DNA from: an uncultured Caulobacterales bacterium
GTDB taxonomy: Bacteria; Pseudomonadota; Alphaproteobacteria; Caulobacterales; Caulobacteraceae
Length of the DNA stretch: 64,000 nucleotides
Direction: 5' to 3'
Assembly: GCA_903862425.1 (NCBI GenBank)
Contig: CAIOYC010000009.1
Coordinates: 372,001 to 436,000, forward strand
The position numbers were made by a program, and so were the translations under genes. How positions within the stretch are numbered: position 1 is the first letter of the stretch; the number at the start of each line of letters is the position of its first letter. Below the pieces are notes generated by a model that did not search any database, was not told where the DNA came from, and saw only the letters and a program-made list of their open reading frames with translations. This document shows, in pieces, positions 27,206-35,142 of this stretch.

Positions 27206-28828
27206 TCACCGATCCTGCAGCACCATGCGCGCGCCCTTGTCGGCGATCATGATGGTGGGCGTATTGGTGTTGCCCGAGGTGATGGTGGGCATGACCGAGG
27301 CGTCGATCACCCGCAGGCCCCGAAGGCCGATGAGGCGCAGGCGCTCGTCCACAACGGCGTAAGGATCGGAAGGCAAGCCCATCTTCGCCGTGCCGATCGG
27401 GTGGAAGATGGTCGTACCGATCTCGCCCGCCGCCCTCGCCAGCGACGCGTCGTCGTTCCCGACTGCCGGACCGGGCAGGTATTCCACCGGGTGAAAGGGT
27501 TGCAGCGCCGGCTGGCTCATCAGCCGGCGCGTGACGCGTATGGCGTCGGCGGCGACGCGGCGATCCTCTTCCGTGGCCAGATAGTTCGGCGCGATCATCG
27601 GCGGCGCGGCGGGGTCGGCGGAGCGCAGGCGGATGGTGCCGCGCGAGGTGGGCCGCAGGTTGCACGCCGCCACCGTCACCGCAGAAAACCGGTGCAGCGG
27701 TTCTCCGAACCGGTCCAGCGACAGGGGCTGGATGTGGAACTGGATATTCGGTCGCTCATGCTCGGGCGATGAGGTGGTGAAGATGCCGAGCTGCGAGGGC
27801 GCCATGGTCAGCGGCCCGGTGCGGCGCAGGGCGTATTCGGCGCCCATAAGCGCTCGCCCGACCAGCGAGTGGTAGGTCTCGTTGAGGGTCTTCACACCCT
27901 GGACCTTGTAGATGGCGCGCTGCTGCAGGTGGTCCTGCAGGTTGCGCCCCACGCCCTTTCGGTCGAGCAATACGGGCACGCCGTTCCCATTCAGCCAGTC
28001 GGCGGGGCCGATACCCGACAGTTGCAGGATGTGGGGCGTGCCGACAGCGCCGGCGCAGAGAATCACTTCGCCTCTGGTCCGAGCTTTGAAGGTCCGCCCG
28101 TGCCGCGTGAACCTTACTCCAGCCGCGCGGCGATCCTCGAACAGCACCCTCTCCACCAGCACGCCGGTCTCCAGCCGCAGGTTCGGTCGCCGGAGCGCCG
28201 GTTTCAGAAACCCCCGCGCCGCCGACCAGCGCAGGCCTCGCTTCTGGTTCACGTGGAAGGAGCCGACGCCCGCATTGTCGCCGGTGTTGAAGTCCGGCGT
28301 GGCCGGCACGCCCATCTGGTTCGCGGCCCTGGCGATGGCGTCGAGCACCGCCCAGCGGACACGGGGTTGCTCGACCCGCCATTCGCCGCCTGCGCCGTGG
28401 TGTTCGGTATCGCCAAGAAAGTGGTCGTCGAGGCGGCGGAACACGGGCAGCACATCGTCCCAGCCCCAGCCGGTCAGGCCGAGCTGGCGCCAGTGATCGT
28501 AGTCCGCCGCCTGGCCGCGCATGGAGATCATGGCGTTGATGGCGGATGAACCGCCGATCACCTTGCCGCGCGGATATTTCAGCGCCCGTCCGTTCAGCCC
28601 CGGCTCCGGCTCGGTCTCGAACATCCAGTCCGAGCGGGGGTTGCCGATGGCGAACAGGTAGCCGACCGGGATGTGAAACCACATCCAGTCGTCCTGCCCG
28701 CCGGCCTCCAGCAGCAGGACGCGATTATTGGCGTCGGCGGATAGGCGGTTGGCGACCACGCATCCCGCAGACCCCGCCCCGACCACGATATAGTCGAACT
28801 CACCATCGAGGGTTTCAGGCATCGCCAT
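27206..28828 (-). CDS. GMC family FAD-dependent oxidoreductase
   Basis: This 540-residue flavoprotein belongs to the glucose-methanol-choline family. The FAD-binding N-terminus VVGAGSAGCVVANRL is at residues 15-29, the PRGKVIGGSSAINAM segment is near residue 90, and the catalytic His sits in TIFHPIGTAKMG near the C-terminus. GNTNTPTIMIADKGA closes the FAD fold. Members oxidise alcohols or choline. Choline dehydrogenase is one possibility, but the long-chain alcohol type fits the sequence as well, so the substrate is left open. The gene seems to be alone, with 272 bases of non-coding DNA upstream. Confidence 0.92.
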   Translation of the reverse strand: MAMPETLDGEFDYIVVGAGSAGCVVANRLSADANNRVLLLEAGGQDDWMWFHIPVGYLFAIGNPRSDWMFETEPEPGLNGRALKYPRGKVIGGSSAINAMISMRGQAADYDHWRQLGLTGWGWDDVLPVFRRLDDHFLGDTEHHGAGGEWRVEQPRVRWAVLDAIARAANQMGVPATPDFNTGDNAGVGSFHVNQKRGLRWSAARGFLKPALRRPNLRLETGVLVERVLFEDRRAAGVRFTRHGRTFKARTRGEVILCAGAVGTPHILQLSGIGPADWLNGNGVPVLLDRKGVGRNLQDHLQQRAIYKVQGVKTLNETYHSLVGRALMGAEYALRRTGPLTMAPSQLGIFTTSSPEHERPNIQFHIQPLSLDRFGEPLHRFSAVTVAACNLRPTSRGTIRLRSADPAAPPMIAPNYLATEEDRRVAADAIRVTRRLMSQPALQPFHPVEYLPGPAVGNDDASLARAAGEIGTTIFHPIGTAKMGLPSDPYAVVDERLRLIGLRGLRVIDASVMPTITSGNTNTPTIMIADKGARMVLQDR

Positions 28829-29025
28829 AGGTCATCCTTGCCCGAAGTCGTTACCGATGAACAAGCACGACCCGCTCGGCGCGGCCTGACGCTGTTGACG
28901 GCGCAACTTCTTTCGCGCGCAAACCAGCCCTCATCCATACCGGATGCCGAATCCGAATTGATCCCTTGTTGATCCAAAAATTGACCCAGCGTCTCATAGT
29001 ATATTTCAAAGTAGAAATGACGCCT

Positions 29026-29039
29026 ATTCTCGCGAGAAT
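29026..29039. promoter_or_regulatory. Perfect 14-base palindrome upstream of the DUF4239 gene
   Basis: ATTCTCGCGAGAAT is a perfect palindrome about 62 bases before the TTG start at 29101, within the 272-base gap between the GMC gene and the DUF4239 gene. It has the symmetry of a dimeric repressor site. TTGACC at 28981 and TATATT at 29000 lie upstream, but their spacing is too short for a normal sigma-70 promoter, so no promoter is called. Confidence 0.35.
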
Positions 29040-29100
29040 CAAATAGCCATGCTTCTGTAAACCGTCGTAACGGTCTTCAAAGTCTTTCTGGGGGTTAGTC

Positions 29101-29874
29101 TTGGATCTGTTATTGCTCGGCCTGCTGATCGTGGGCTTGCCTGCGCTCGTCACCGGCCTGTGCGTGCTTCTGGCGCGCAAATTTCTGCAAGGGCGCGTGC
29201 GCGAGGGACACAACGACGTTCTCGTCCCGCTCTTCCTCACCGCCGGCACCATCTATGCGGTGATGCTGGGCTTCCTCGTCGTCGTGGTCTGGGAAGCTTA
29301 CGGCAACGCCAAGGACAATGTGGGCGCCGAGGCTTCGACCCTCACCACCATGTACCGGATGACCAACGGCATGGAGCCGGGCGAATTGAAGGTCATGCGC
29401 GAACACATCCGCGAATACACCGAGGCGGTGGCCGAGAAGGAATGGGCGATCCAGGCCAAGACCGGCGGCGCCTCGCCCGACGCACGTCGCCAGGTGGCCG
29501 CCATCTATCGCGAATACGCCGCCATGCCGCGGGACGTCGAAAGCTCGGCGGTCAATCGCGAGTTCCTGCAGCAGTTCTCCAACGTCACCGCGGCGCGCAA
29601 CAAGCGCACCTTGCAGGCGGGCGAGGAAGTGCCGTGGGTGCTGTGGCTGGGTCTCGTGGGCGGGGCGACGATCGTCGTGGCCATGAGCTGCATGCTCTAT
29701 ATGGACAAGCTCTGGCCACACGTCCTGGGCTCGATCGTGCTGACGGTGATGATCGGCATGCTGCTGTTCGTGACCGTGATCCTGGCCAAGCCGTTCAAAG
29801 GCGCTCTGGCGCTCAAACCCGAACCCTTCGAGCATTCCATGTCGGTCTACAAAGCCGTCGATGGCGGGAATTAA
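29101..29874 (+). CDS. DUF4239 membrane protein
   Basis: This 257-residue integral membrane protein has four predicted helices (about residues 2-24, 44-65, 178-200 and 205-228) with a long soluble, helical loop between the second and third. The pair LFLTAGTIYAVMLGFLVVVVW and NVGAEASTLTTMYRM matches DUF4239 (bestrophin-like), a family of unknown role. The start is a TTG at 29101 with GGGGG eight bases upstream. It is followed nine bases later by the YbjQ-like gene, suggesting an operon. No channel function is shown. Confidence 0.8.
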   Translation: MDLLLLGLLIVGLPALVTGLCVLLARKFLQGRVREGHNDVLVPLFLTAGTIYAVMLGFLVVVVWEAYGNAKDNVGAEASTLTTMYRMTNGMEPGELKVMREHIREYTEAVAEKEWAIQAKTGGASPDARRQVAAIYREYAAMPRDVESSAVNREFLQQFSNVTAARNKRTLQAGEEVPWVLWLGLVGGATIVVAMSCMLYMDKLWPHVLGSIVLTVMIGMLLFVTVILAKPFKGALALKPEPFEHSMSVYKAVDGGN

Positions 29875-29883
29875 GAGGACGCC

Positions 29884-30111
29884 ATGCGGATCAGCACACT
29901 TGCACAACTCGGCGCCGGCGAAAGCGAACTCGGCGTCGTCTATGCCTCGGTCGAAGGCGTCAACGAGGGCTCCTATGCGGAGTGCCTGCACGAACTGAAG
30001 GAAAAGGCCGAGGCGCTGGGCGCGACCGGGCTGGTCGGGCTGCAGATCGCCCAGAGCCAGTTCCAATGGAACCAGCGCACCAGCCTGATCGCGACGGCCA
30101 TCAAGGCCTAG
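29884..30111 (+). CDS. YbjQ-like small protein
   Basis: This 75-residue cytoplasmic protein has the pattern LKEKAEALGATGLVGLQI, like the heavy-metal-binding YbjQ/UPF0145 family (alternating strand and helix, with a conserved LGA motif). The usual metal-binding Cys or His residues are not evident, so metal binding is doubtful. It begins nine bases after the DUF4239 gene and probably shares its transcript. The gene is short and complete. Confidence 0.65.
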   Translation: MRISTLAQLGAGESELGVVYASVEGVNEGSYAECLHELKEKAEALGATGLVGLQIAQSQFQWNQRTSLIATAIKA

Positions 30112-30193
30112 CGACCCGGCGTCTCTCGCCATCGGCTTGATCTTGCCCGCGGTCGGGTTGAAATGACCGTGGGCAGATTGAGGATCTCCGAAG

Positions 30194-31489
30194 ATGCAGG
30201 CGACGAGACGCGGCGTGATCGGCGGACCTATCGCCGCCATGGGCGTTCCAATGGCGGCGTCGGCGACGCCAGACGGCGCGGTCGAAGCGGCGGAGGCGCA
30301 TCTCCAGCGGTATATCGGTTTCGGTAATAAGGCTTCAGGCGGGGCCGGGGACAATGCCGCCGGCGCCTGGATGGAGGCGGCGCTGAAGGCGTCCGGCTTC
30401 ATCACCCAGCGCCAGACCTTCTCCGCACCCTTCTTCGAGCCGGCTGCGGCCGTCCTGACGAGTCGAACGGAGCATGGGGCGCTCAGCGCGCCGGTACGGG
30501 CTCAGGCCATCGTCCAACCGACCGGCGCGGAGGGCGTCGCCGGGCTTCTAACCCTGTGTGAGCCTTACGCCATACCGACCGATCTGAAGGCACGGATCGC
30601 CCTGATCCCGCTGCCCTTCGCCCGCTGGTCCACGGCGATGACACCGGCGGTCCAGGCCCCGGTGAAGGCGGCGCTGGCGGCGGGCGCGGTCGCGGTGGTT
30701 CTGGTCACCAACGGTCCGACCGGAGAGGCTATCGCCCTCAACGCCGACGGCCGTGCGCCAATGTTCGACCGGCCCGTCGCGCTGTTGGCCCCGAAGGACG
30801 CGGGGCCATTGCTGCGGGCGGCGACGGCGGCGCCCGAGGCGCGGCTGACCTTGACCGGCCAGGGCGGACGGCGCGAGGCCTATAACCTGATGGGCCGGCT
30901 GAAACGCAACGACGGGGGCTGGCTGGTGGTCTCCACCCCGCGTTCGGGTTGGGGCGTCTGTGCGGGCGAGCGCGGCGGCGGCATCGCCGTGTGGATGATG
31001 CTGGCGGCGTGGGCGGCGGCGTCGCTGAAGCTGAACCTCGTCTTCACCAGCAACAGCGGCCACGAATACGAGAACCTGGGCGCCGAACAGGCGCTGGAAG
31101 GCGTCGTGCCGAGCCCGGCGGAAACGAAGCTGTGGGTTCACCTCGGCGCCAACGTCGCTGCGCGCGACTGGCACGAGATCGGCGGCAAGCTGCTGCCTCT
31201 GCCCAGCGCAGATCCCCAGCGGGTGCTGATGGCCTCTCCGGCGCTCCTGCCGACCGCGAAGGCGGCCTTCGCCGGCCTGCCGGGGCTTGAGGCGGTCTAT
31301 CCGACCGCAGCAGGCGCGCCGGGCGAGCTCGGCCCGATCCTCCGCGCGGGTTATGCCAATGTGGCGGGGGTGTTCGGCTCGCACCGCTATCACCACTGCG
31401 AGTCCGACGACGCCCGCTGCGTGTCCGCGCCGCTGGTTGCGGAGGCCTATCGCGCCTTTCGCCGGCTGATCCAGACCACGGTCGGGTAG
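30194..31489 (+). CDS. M28-like peptidase homologue, probably without metal ligands
   Basis: This 431-residue protein begins with a hydrophobic leader (TRRGVIGGPIAAMG with an RR pair, possibly a twin-arginine signal) and contains PA- and M28-like features: NLMGRLK then VVSTPRSGWGVCAGERGGGIA, and FTSNSGHEYENLG. In active M28 enzymes the first place holds HxD and DD. Here STPRSG and ERGGG replace them, so a zinc-dependent catalytic site is not preserved. It may be a pseudoenzyme or a distinct hydrolase. It is followed by a 30-base gap and then a convergent methyltransferase gene. Confidence 0.6.
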   Translation: MQATRRGVIGGPIAAMGVPMAASATPDGAVEAAEAHLQRYIGFGNKASGGAGDNAAGAWMEAALKASGFITQRQTFSAPFFEPAAAVLTSRTEHGALSAPVRAQAIVQPTGAEGVAGLLTLCEPYAIPTDLKARIALIPLPFARWSTAMTPAVQAPVKAALAAGAVAVVLVTNGPTGEAIALNADGRAPMFDRPVALLAPKDAGPLLRAATAAPEARLTLTGQGGRREAYNLMGRLKRNDGGWLVVSTPRSGWGVCAGERGGGIAVWMMLAAWAAASLKLNLVFTSNSGHEYENLGAEQALEGVVPSPAETKLWVHLGANVAARDWHEIGGKLLPLPSADPQRVLMASPALLPTAKAAFAGLPGLEAVYPTAAGAPGELGPILRAGYANVAGVFGSHRYHHCESDDARCVSAPLVAEAYRAFRRLIQTTVG

Positions 31490-31519
31490 AACCGACCAGG
31501 CGCCCGGTCAGGCGCCCGA

Positions 31520-32170
31520 TCAGGCGAAGGCCCACACGCCGGTTCGCTTGACGGCGAAGTCCTCCAACTCGCGGGTGGTCTCCACCTGATATTCGGCCAG
31601 CGGAATCAGGCCCTCGGTGGAAAAGTAGGTGCGGCGCGGATCGCCCATCAGCACCGTCACCCCGCGCGCCCGCGCCTCGGCCAGCCAGGTGCGCACCCGC
31701 CCGGCCAGGGGCTGCTCATAGGAGATGTCGGAGGCCAGGATCACCTCTGCGTCCGGCGCGGGGCGGTCCAGCAGGTCTGCAGCGGTAAAGGCGAGCGCGA
31801 CGCCGTTGGCCTCGGCGTTCAACGCGACGGCGTCGGCGCAGAAGCCGTCCACGTCGGCGCACAGGGCGCTGGCCGCGCCCGCCTTCATCGCCGCGATACC
31901 GACGAGACCCGATCCGGCGGCGAAGTCGATCACCCGCTTGCCGGCCACGCTCTCAGGATGATCGAGCACGTAGCGGCCGAGGGCCTGTCCACCCGCCCAG
32001 GCGAAGGCCCAGAACGGCGGCGGCACACCCATTTCGCCCAGCGCCTCTTCGGTCATGCGCCAGATCGGGGTGATCTCATCCGCCAGGTAAAGCTCGATTT
32101 CCGGCGTGTGCGGCGGACGCTGCAGGCGGGTGTTGGCGAGAATGAAAGCCCGGCGGTCGGCGACCGTCAT
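31520..32170 (-). CDS. Class I SAM-dependent methyltransferase, ETF-beta lysine methyltransferase-like
   Basis: This 216-residue enzyme has the Rossmann motif VIDFAAGSGLVGIAAMKAG and the segment PPFWAFAWAGGQALGRYV, typical of bacterial relatives of ETF-beta lysine methyltransferase (METTL20). The ILASDISYE motif and VLMGDPRRTYF also fit. Such enzymes modify electron-transfer flavoprotein, but the target here is not proven. The ATG at 32170 overlaps the stop of the desaturase gene (ATGA), so the two are coupled. Confidence 0.8.
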   Translation of the reverse strand: MTVADRRAFILANTRLQRPPHTPEIELYLADEITPIWRMTEEALGEMGVPPPFWAFAWAGGQALGRYVLDHPESVAGKRVIDFAAGSGLVGIAAMKAGAASALCADVDGFCADAVALNAEANGVALAFTAADLLDRPAPDAEVILASDISYEQPLAGRVRTWLAEARARGVTVLMGDPRRTYFSTEGLIPLAEYQVETTRELEDFAVKRTGVWAFA

Positions 32171-33174
32171 CCGAAGGTGGCGACGGGTGCGTCCAGGCGC
32201 TTGCCGCCATTGCCACGTGTGTCGTCCTCGGCCGATGCGGTGGCGAGCTTCAACACCGAAAGGTAGTCCGGCTGTACGTCCATCGCGCCGGTCACGCCCT
32301 TGGCGACGAGCAGCCTGTGCGCCCTCGGCAGGCTCCAGCAGGGCAGGTACATGAACAGGTGATGCTCGGCGTGATAGTTCACATAGTAGGGCGCCAGCAG
32401 GGTGCGCTCGATGAGGTTGGCGCGGGTGGTGCGGGCGTGGCGCAGCGGGTCCGGTTCGTCCTTGGCCACAAGCGCGTGCTCGGCGATGTTGCGGATGCGC
32501 GTCACCAAGGGATACCAGGTCGCCATCGGCAAGAGCCACAGAACCGGCCACGCCCACCACAGGCCCGCGATCGCCAGCGCCGTCCAGGCCAGGCCGTTGA
32601 AGATCACGAACGGTCCCCAGAAGGCCCACAGGCCCTGGCCCACCTGCGCCCAACTCAGCCCCTTGGCCTTGCGCGTGGTGAGCGCCGACACCGTGGGGGC
32701 GATGCGCTGCTTGTAGAAGGTCTGGCCGGTGAGGTCGCGCAGCGCCTTGCGCCACAGGGACTTGCGGCTGATCGGGAAGGGGGCGGACAGGATGAGGTCC
32801 GGGTCCTCGGTCTGCTGGGCGAAGCGGTGGTGGGTCAGGTGATAGGGCCGATACCGCGCGAGGCTCGCCCCCACCGGCGCGCCGCACAGCCACTCGCCCA
32901 CCCAGTCATTGACCTTGAGGTTCGGATGCAAGGCCGCGTGTGCGCCGTCGTGCATCAGGATGGCGAGGCCGAGTTGGCGGGCGCCGATCACCATCACCGC
33001 CAGGACGAGAGTCAAGGGATTGGGCCAGATCACGAACAGCGCGCCGGCCAGCAGGATCACCGCCCAGGCATGGGCGATCAGCAGCAGGCCTCGCCACCAC
33101 GAGCGCTGGGACAGGCCCGCCCATTCGTGGTCGGTGAAGAAACGCTTGGGATCGACGCGGACAGCGGCGGGCAC
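32167..33174 (-). CDS. Fatty acid desaturase family protein
   Basis: This 335-residue membrane protein has the three His boxes of membrane-bound desaturases: HDGAH near residue 75, HLTHHR near 111, and HAEHH near 270. Several hydrophobic helices surround them. These enzymes use a di-iron centre and O2 to add a double bond to an acyl chain. The substrate could be a fatty acid or a related lipid. A GTG at 33174 is used because relatives begin MP.AVRVDPK.FF. The gene is upstream of, and overlaps, the methyltransferase gene. Confidence 0.9.
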   Translation of the reverse strand: MPAAVRVDPKRFFTDHEWAGLSQRSWWRGLLLIAHAWAVILLAGALFVIWPNPLTLVLAVMVIGARQLGLAILMHDGAHAALHPNLKVNDWVGEWLCGAPVGASLARYRPYHLTHHRFAQQTEDPDLILSAPFPISRKSLWRKALRDLTGQTFYKQRIAPTVSALTTRKAKGLSWAQVGQGLWAFWGPFVIFNGLAWTALAIAGLWWAWPVLWLLPMATWYPLVTRIRNIAEHALVAKDEPDPLRHARTTRANLIERTLLAPYYVNYHAEHHLFMYLPCWSLPRAHRLLVAKGVTGAMDVQPDYLSVLKLATASAEDDTRGNGGKRLDAPVATFG

Positions 33175-33271
33175 GGCGGAGGCTCTTTCGTATTTAGGCT
33201 AGCATGAGCGCGCCAAATCGGTCGATCAAGCATTAGCGTCGGATCAACAGCGGCGATCGAAGGAGAAACGG

Positions 33272-33610
33272 ATGATCAGGCTCGCAATCCTGGCGGCCGC
33301 GCTGGCCCTGGCCACCACCGCGCAGGCGGCCAGCTTCGACTGCGCCCGAGCCCGCGCCGCCGACGAGAAGGCCATCTGCGCCGACCGCGCCCTGAACGAT
33401 CAGGACGTGCGCATGAAGCTGATGTACGACCTGTCGCGCCACTTCGTGCCCATGGGCCGGCGCGGCCAGATCGAGGACGAGCAGATCGCCTGGCTCAAGG
33501 GCCGCCGCGCCTGCGGGGCCAACAAGCAGTGCCTCGCCGCCGAATACGACCACCGCATCGCCGCCCTGCAACTGGTCTTCGACGACGTCGCGCGGCACGG
33601 GCCGTTCTGA
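33272..33610 (+). CDS. Secreted LprI/DUF1311-like protein
   Basis: This 112-residue protein has a short signal peptide (cleavage likely after AQA, residue 19) and a mature part with four Cys (FDCARARAADEKAICADRAL and RACGANKQCLAAEYDHRI). This Cys pattern and the helical spacing are typical of the LprI/DUF1311 family, some of whose members inhibit lysozyme. The periplasmic location is inferred from the signal. A good ribosome site (AAGGAG) precedes the ATG. It lies at the edge of the AT-richer patch but has normal codon use. Confidence 0.85.
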   Translation: MIRLAILAAALALATTAQAASFDCARARAADEKAICADRALNDQDVRMKLMYDLSRHFVPMGRRGQIEDEQIAWLKGRRACGANKQCLAAEYDHRIAALQLVFDDVARHGPF

Positions 33611-33724
33611 AGGGGCGGAAACCGGACGTGACCAATGTCTCGGTTGGGTGGGCAGCGGACCTAGTTCACCGCAGCTTCATGTGAATGGAATGGTGGTGAA
33701 CGGACTTAAAGCGCTGCAGTCGAA

Positions 33725-34555
33725 CTACGATTGAGGACCGCGCCGCGGCACCCAGTTTGTCGCTCGGGCTCTGAGTTCTGCAATGTCCTGCTGAGAGAGA
33801 TGAGGAGCCGCACCCTTATCCCGGTCGTGCATTGCCTTCTCACTTGTACTTTTTTCGCCGTCTCGCGATGCAAGTTCGAGCCAGAAATAGGACTGCTTGT
33901 AGTCGACTTGCACACCAAGCCCGAGTCCGTAACAACGACCTAGCCGATATTGAGCAGGGCCATCGCCAGCTTCAGCTGCTGACCGGTAAAGATTAACGGC
34001 AGTGGTAAAATCTACAGGAACACCCCACCCCATCTCGTACATTGTCCCAAGGTCGTAATTTGCCGGGACGTTGTGACGTTGCGCTGCGCGCGTAAGAAGT
34101 TCTCGGGCTGAGGCATAGTTTTTCGAGACACCTTCTCCATACAGATAGAGTTTTCCCATCTCATAGAGTGCTGGGGTGTAGCCTTGGTTGGCCGACGCCT
34201 GAAGTAGCGGAACGCCCTTTGCGAAGTTGCGCGCTCCGACAAAACCAAGCTCGTAGAGACCGCCTGCTATCCATTGAGCTTCTGCATTGCCCTGACTAGC
34301 TGCTTTCTCAGCCCAAAAAAGAGAGTTAGCGTAATTTTTAGAAACGCCTTCTCCACTGAAATACATACTCGCAACGCGGGTCTGCGCTTCCGGGTTTCCC
34401 AATTCGGCGAGTGTCATCCAGATGCGAAAGGACAAAGCATAGTCTAACCTGTCGTAGGCCCGCTTTGCATCCTGCGCGAGATCGGCCGATGCCACGGATG
34501 GCTCAAACGCAAAGCCTGCAACGATAAGCGCAAAAGCGACGAGCTTTGTTGACAT
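33725..34555 (-). CDS. Secreted Sel1-repeat protein
   Basis: This 276-residue protein has a signal peptide (cleavage near VASA, about residue 24) and a run of five or more Sel1-like repeats of the form A..GN.EAQ..L..MY..G.GV..NYA.A. Examples are NPEAQTRVASMYFSGEGVSK and NYANSLFWAEKAASQGNAEA. Sel1 repeats form a helical scaffold for protein-protein contacts. GC content and codon use are clearly lower than in neighbouring genes, so it may have been acquired. The ATG at 34555 has a G-rich ribosome site. No partner gene is visible. Confidence 0.85.
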   Translation of the reverse strand: MSTKLVAFALIVAGFAFEPSVASADLAQDAKRAYDRLDYALSFRIWMTLAELGNPEAQTRVASMYFSGEGVSKNYANSLFWAEKAASQGNAEAQWIAGGLYELGFVGARNFAKGVPLLQASANQGYTPALYEMGKLYLYGEGVSKNYASARELLTRAAQRHNVPANYDLGTMYEMGWGVPVDFTTAVNLYRSAAEAGDGPAQYRLGRCYGLGLGVQVDYKQSYFWLELASRDGEKSTSEKAMHDRDKGAAPHLSQQDIAELRARATNWVPRRGPQS

Positions 34556-34640
34556 GCTATCCCCCGAAGGCAGTAGCCAAGCACATTTCGCGGTGAGATT
34601 GCAAATCAGGGGGTGCTCTAGAATAGTTCATTGAACGGCT

Positions 34641-34658
34641 TGCCAGGCGCGCCTGGCA
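34641..34658. repeat. Perfect 18-base palindrome TGCCAGGCGCGCCTGGCA
   Basis: The sequence equals its own reverse complement over 18 bases. It lies about 85 bases upstream of the start of the minus-strand Sel1-repeat gene, so it could be an operator for that gene or the remains of a mobile or repeated element. It is GC-rich and close to a shorter GTTCA/TGAAC inverted repeat. Confidence 0.5.
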
Positions 34659-35000
34659 GCTCATGACCTAGAGTCCCCAATGGGTCGGTAACGGAAGCCG
34701 CCACGCATCCTGGAACTGGCCTGTCGAATTGGGCCGCGCTGCGCGAGAGGGTTTGTTTTCCTCGGGAGAGATGGCGGCTTTAGACTGGTGGGATGAGAGC
34801 TCGCCTGAGTATGTCACGTACCGGCTTTGCCACGAAGGCATCGCGACCGGACTCCGCCCCGTGGGGCCGGACTCTTTTCGGACTCCTGATTTCGGCCCAA
34901 GTATCTATAATCGCAGCGATTTTCGATCTTAGCCGGACTCCGCGGACTGTCCGGCTTCGTGCGTCGACAGTCCGGGAAATGGGATCGTGCGTCCTCGAAC

Positions 35001-35020
35001 GGCGCATCTTGCGCCATATT
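35001..35020 (+). terminator. Small hairpin with following T-rich stretch
   Basis: GGCGCA (35001-35006) and TGCGCC (35010-35015) pair with a TCT loop and are followed by ATATTTTAT. The shape is terminator-like on the plus strand, but no plus-strand gene ends just before it. Its role is uncertain. Confidence 0.3.
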
Positions 35021-35142
35021 TTATGATGGCTCAGCGCCTTCGGAAACGAGCGCTGGCGCCTGCCGGTATCGGGTTGGGCGGCCGTTAGCGCTGGCCGGGC
35101 CGGCGCGTAATGTGGGGATAGGCGGGCCTCTATCCCCGCTCG

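Larger units (their letters stand above)
34556..35142. other. Non-coding stretch with palindromes and short repeats
   Basis: This is about 590 bases with no credible gene; the small open frames here lack family motifs and ribosome sites. It holds an 18-base perfect palindrome (34641-34658), GTTCA-T-TGAAC at 34626-34636, four copies of CGGACTC between 34847 and 34940, an inverted repeat GGACTGTC/GACAGTCC (34944-34951 and 34966-34973), and a hairpin at 35001-35015. Composition is lower in GC in parts. It separates the Sel1-repeat gene from ubiA. Confidence 0.5.

Noticed and set aside
28969-29005. TTGATC or TTGACC with TATATT as a sigma-70 promoter for the DUF4239 gene
   Set aside because: No pair of boxes has a spacing near 17 bases. 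The elements may be chance in an AT-richer gap.
29110-30405. 431-codon minus-strand frame across the DUF4239 and YbjQ-like genes
   Set aside because: It covers two convincing plus-strand genes and a gap, and its product is His/Arg-rich without family features.
34729-35026. Several short open frames in the non-coding gap before ubiA
   Set aside because: They overlap each other on both strands, lack ribosome sites and show no family features.
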